Source: Hyperoodon ampullatus
Lineage: Eukaryota; Chordata; Mammalia; Artiodactyla; Ziphiidae
Assembly: GCA_949752795.1 (NCBI GenBank)
Contig: OX457060.1
Coordinates: 108,326,949-108,390,948, forward strand
Direction of reading: 5' to 3'
Length of the DNA stretch: 64,000 nucleotides
This document shows, in pieces, positions 60,540 to 64,000 of this stretch. Position 1 is the first letter of the stretch, and each line of letters starts with the position of its first letter. The notes under the pieces are model-generated. The model was not told the origin of the DNA. It searched no databases and saw only the letters and a list, made by a program, of their open reading frames with translations. Made by a program: the position numbers and the translations under genes.

Positions 60540-63500
60540 ATGGTGATAGGAATATACATATCGATAATTACCTTAAATATAAATGGATTAAATGCTCCTA
60601 CCAAAAGACATAGACTGGCTGAATGGATACAAATATAAGATGCATATATCTGCTGTCTACAAGAGAAACACTTCAGCCTAGGGACACATACAGACTGAAA
60701 GTGAGGTGATGGAAAAAGATATTCCATGCAAATGGAAATCAAAAAAAAAGCTGGAGTAGCAATTCTCATATCAGAAAAAAATAGATTTTAATAATAAAGG
60801 CTATACAAGAGACAAAGATGGACACTACATAATGATCAAGGGATCAATCCAAGAAGAAGATATAACAATTGTAAATACTTACGAACCCAACATAGGAGCA
60901 CATCAATATTTAAGGCAAATGGTAACACTGTAAAGGAGAAATCGACAGTAACAGAATCATAATAGGGGACTTTAGCATCCCACTTTCACCAATGGAAGAT
61001 CATGCAAAATAAAATAAATAATGGAACACAAGCTTTAAATGATACATTAAACAAGATGGACTTAATTGATATTTATAGGACATTCCATCCCAAACAACAA
61101 ATACACTTTCTTCTCAAAAGCTCAAGGAACATTCTCCAGAATACACAATATCTTGGGTCACAAATCAAGCTTTGATAAACTTAAGAAAATTGAAATCCTA
61201 TCAAGTATCTTTTCTGACCACAATGTTATGAGGCTAGATATCAATTACAGGAAAAAATAAACACATGGAGACTAAACAACACACTACTAAATAATCAAGA
61301 GATCATTGAAGAAATCAAAGTGGAAATTTAAAAAAAAAAACCTAGAAAGAAATAACAATGAAAACACAACAACCCAAAACCTATGGGATGCAGAAAAGGA
61401 GTTCTAAGAAGGACATTTATAGCAATACATTCCTTCCTCAAGAAACAAGAAACAACTCAAATAAACAACCTAACCTTAAACCTATAGCTACAGAGAAAGA
61501 AAGAAAAAAACCCCAAAGTTAGCAGAAGGAAAGAAATCACAAAGATCAGATCCCAAATGAATGAAAGAGAAATGAATGAAACAATAGCAAAGATCAATAA
61601 AACTAAAAGCTACTTCTTTGAACAGATAAAGAAAATTGATAAACCATTAGACACACTCATCAGGAAGTAAAGGGAGAAGACTCAAATCAATAGAATTAGA
61701 ATTGAAAAAGGAGAATTAACAACTGACATTACAGAAATACAAATGATCTTGAGACATTAATACAAGCAACTATATGCCAATAAAATGGACAGCCACGAAG
61801 TAACAGACAAATTCTTAGAATAGCACAACCTTCCGAGACTGAACCAGGAAGAAACAGAAAATTAAAAAAAAGACCAATCACAAGCACTGAAATTGAGACT
61901 GTGATTAAAAATCTTCCAACAAACAAAAGCCTAGGACCAGATGGCTCCACCGGAGAATTTTATTAAACATCGAGAAGAGCTAACACCTATCATTCTCAAA
62001 CCATTCCAAAACATAACAGAGGGAGGAACACTCCCAAACTCATTCTATGAGGCCACCATCACCCAGATACCACAACCAGACAAAGATCTCACAAAGAAAG
62101 AAAACTACAGGCCAATATCCCTGATGAACATAGATGCAAAAATCCTCAATAAAATACTAGCAAACAGAATCCAATAGCACATTAAAAGGATCACAAAACA
62201 TGATGAAGTGGGGTTTATCCCAGGAATGCAAGGATTCTTCAATAAATGTAAAACAATCAATGTGATAAACCAATTTAGAAATTAAAGGAGAAAAAGCATA
62301 TGATCATCTCAATAGATGCAGAAAAAGCTTTGGACAAAATTCAACACCCATTTATGATAAAAACCCTCCAGAAAGTAGGCATACAGGGAAATTACCCCAA
62401 CATAAAAAAGACCATATATGAGAAACCCACAGCCAACATTGTTCTCAATGGTGAAAAACTGGAGCCATTTCCTCTAAAATCAGAAACAAGACAAGGTTGC
62501 CCACTCTCACCACTATTATTCAACATAGTTTTGGATGTTTCAGCCACAGCAATCAGAGAAGAAAAGGAAATAAAAGGAATCCAAATCGGAAAAGAAGAAG
62601 TAAAGCTGTCACTGTTTGCAGATGACATGGTACTATACAAAGAGTATCCTAAGGATGCTAACAGAAAACTACTAGAGCTAATAAATGCATTTGGTAAAGT
62701 AGCAGGATACAAAATTAATGCACAGAAATCTCTTGCCTTCCTATACATTAAGGATGAAAAACCTGAAAGTGAAATTAAGGAAACACTCCCATTTACCATT
62801 GTAACAAAAAGAATAAAATTCCTAGGAAAGAACCTACTCAAGGAGACAAAAGACCTGTATGCAGAAAAGTATAAGACACTGATGAAAGAAATTAAAATTT
62901 TCACAGAACTAGAACAAAAAATTTCACAATTTGTATGGAAACACAGAAGACACCGAATAGCCAAAGCAATCTTGATAAAGAAAAATTGAGCTGGAGGAAT
63001 CAGTCTCCAGACTTCAGTCTGTACTATAAAGCTACAGTAATCAAGACAGTATGGTTCTGGCACAAAAACAGAAATATAGATCAATGGAACATTATAGAAA
63101 GCCCAGAGATAAACCCATACACATATGGCAATCCTATCTTTGATAAACGGGGAAAGAATATACAGTGGAGAAAATACAGGCTCTTCAATAAGTGGTGCTC
63201 AGAAAATTAGTCAGATGCATGTAAAAGAATGAAATTAGAACACTCCCTAACACCATATACAAAAATAAACTCAAAATGGATTAAGGACCTAAATCTAAGG
63301 CCAGACACTAGAAGACTCTTAGAGGAAAACATAAGCGGAACACTCTATGACATTAATCACAGAAAGATCCTTTTTGACCCACCTCCTAGAGAAATGGAAA
63401 TAAAAACAAAAATAAACATATAGGACCTAATGAAACTTAAAAGCTTTTGCACAGCAAAGGAAACTGTAAACAAGATGAAAAGACAACCCTCAGAATGGGA

Positions 63501-64000
63501 GAAAATATTTGTAACTAAAGCAACTGACAAAGGATTATCTCTAAAATTTACAAGCAGCCCATGCAGCTCAATATCAAAAAAACAAACAAATCTGAAAATG
63601 GCCAGAAGACCTAAATGGATGTTTCTCCAAAGAAGATATATAGATTGCCAATAAACACATGAAAGGATGCTCAACACCACTAATTATTAGAGAAATGCAA
63701 ATCAAAACTACAACGAGGTGTCACCTCACACTAGTCAGAATGGCATCATCAAAAAATCTACAAACAATAAATGCTGGAGAGGGTGTGGGGAAAAGGGAAC
63801 CCTTTTGCACGTTGGTGGAAATGTAAATTGATACAGCCACTATGGAGAACAGTATGGAGGGTCCTTAAAAAACTAAAAATAGAACTACCATACAACCCAG
63901 CAATCCCACTACTGGGCATATACCCTGAGAAAACCATAATTCAAAAAGAGTCATGTTCCATAATATTCATTGCAGTTCTATTTACAATAGCCAGGACATG
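60540..64000 (+). pseudogene. L1 ORF2 (endonuclease/reverse transcriptase), broken
   Basis: ORF2p nicks DNA and reverse-transcribes L1 RNA. The ATG at 60540 begins MVIGIYISIITLNINGLNAP, with the catalytic Asn of the AP-endonuclease motif; a stop follows at 60636, and the next part retains Glu in a QEKH version of the usual QETH. Recognisable RT sequence at 62300-62989 includes [10 protein letters not shown] (motif A with Phe to Leu), [12 protein letters not shown], and FADD at 62615-62626. Farther on come the INSKWIKDL region and a CWRGCGEKGTLLH cysteine motif near 63772-63810 whose last Cys is lost. Pieces lie in all three frames, separated by stops and shifts. The sequence leaves the window before the end of ORF2. 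Confidence 0.93.

Larger units (their letters stand above)
57411..64000 (+). mobile_element. Near-complete L1 retrotransposon, runs off window
   Basis: A long interspersed element in sense with a full 5' UTR (57411-59615), ORF1 region (59616-60467), an inter-ORF spacer and ORF2 region (about 60540 onward). The start GAAGACACCTTCAGGATGGC followed by AGAGGAGTAAGATGTGGAG is the typical beginning of cetartiodactyl L1 5' UTRs. The right end lies beyond position 64000, within the last part of ORF2, so the 3' UTR and right target duplication are not visible. Both reading frames are broken, so the copy is inactive. Confidence 0.95.

Noticed and set aside
62392..63084. 230-codon antisense frame opposite L1 ORF2
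   Set aside because: Antisense shadow of the reverse transcriptase region; hydrophobic low-information translation.
1..64000. CRISPR array, bacterial operons, tRNA or rRNA genes
   Set aside because: The DNA is mammalian. The only tRNA-like sequences are SINE heads, which lack a full cloverleaf.

Overview
The window is nuclear DNA from a mammal, almost certainly a cetacean and perhaps a toothed whale. The main evidence is six copies of a tRNA-derived SINE of the CHR type (cetacean/hippo/ruminant), five of them full length, plus L1 3' ends of the cetartiodactyl kind. I recognise no BovB sequence, which would be expected if the source were a ruminant. Ancient mammalian repeats (MIR, L2, MER5A, MLT1 LTRs) fill in the background. 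The DNA is AT-rich. I recognise no host exon, open reading frame of a host gene, tRNA, rRNA or CpG-island promoter. It reads as a gene desert or the inside of a very large intron. The only protein-coding remains belong to L1 retrotransposons, and all of them are broken.

Layout: 1-7.9 kb is old unique DNA with a GATA microsatellite, MIR, MER5A, L2 and hAT scraps. 7.95-8.6 kb is an L1 3' end. 8.6-12.4 kb has no repeat I can name and holds a pair of overlapping inverted repeats and an octamer motif. 12.4-14.8 kb is antisense L1 with a CHR SINE inserted after it. 15.7-16.1 kb is a short L1 with an inverted 5' end. 16.9-22.1 kb carries MLT1, L1, L2, MIR, a purine tract and an old LTR. 22.8 kb has a precursor-like hairpin. 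23.8-26.2 kb has two SINEs, a MER5A and an L1 3' end, one SINE lying directly on the L1 tail. 27-30 kb has an antisense L1 and an MLT1. 30.5-32.2 kb is a second, larger 5'-inverted L1 with a 19-bp target duplication. 32-57 kb is mostly unique DNA with scattered SINEs, MIRs, a 0.9-kb L2, an L1 tail and several small inverted or tandem repeats. 57.4 kb to the window end is a near-complete L1: 2.2-kb 5' UTR, ORF1 in a single frame with three stops, and ORF2 with several stops and frame changes. It runs off the right edge.

I found no new defence, biosynthetic or other gene system. The more informative observations concern retrotransposition mechanics: two twin-primed L1s, an internally deleted SINE with its target duplication intact, and nested insertions. 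There are also several inverted repeats of uncertain meaning. Repeat family names come from memory of consensus sequences; edges of old repeats are approximate, while target-site duplications were read directly.
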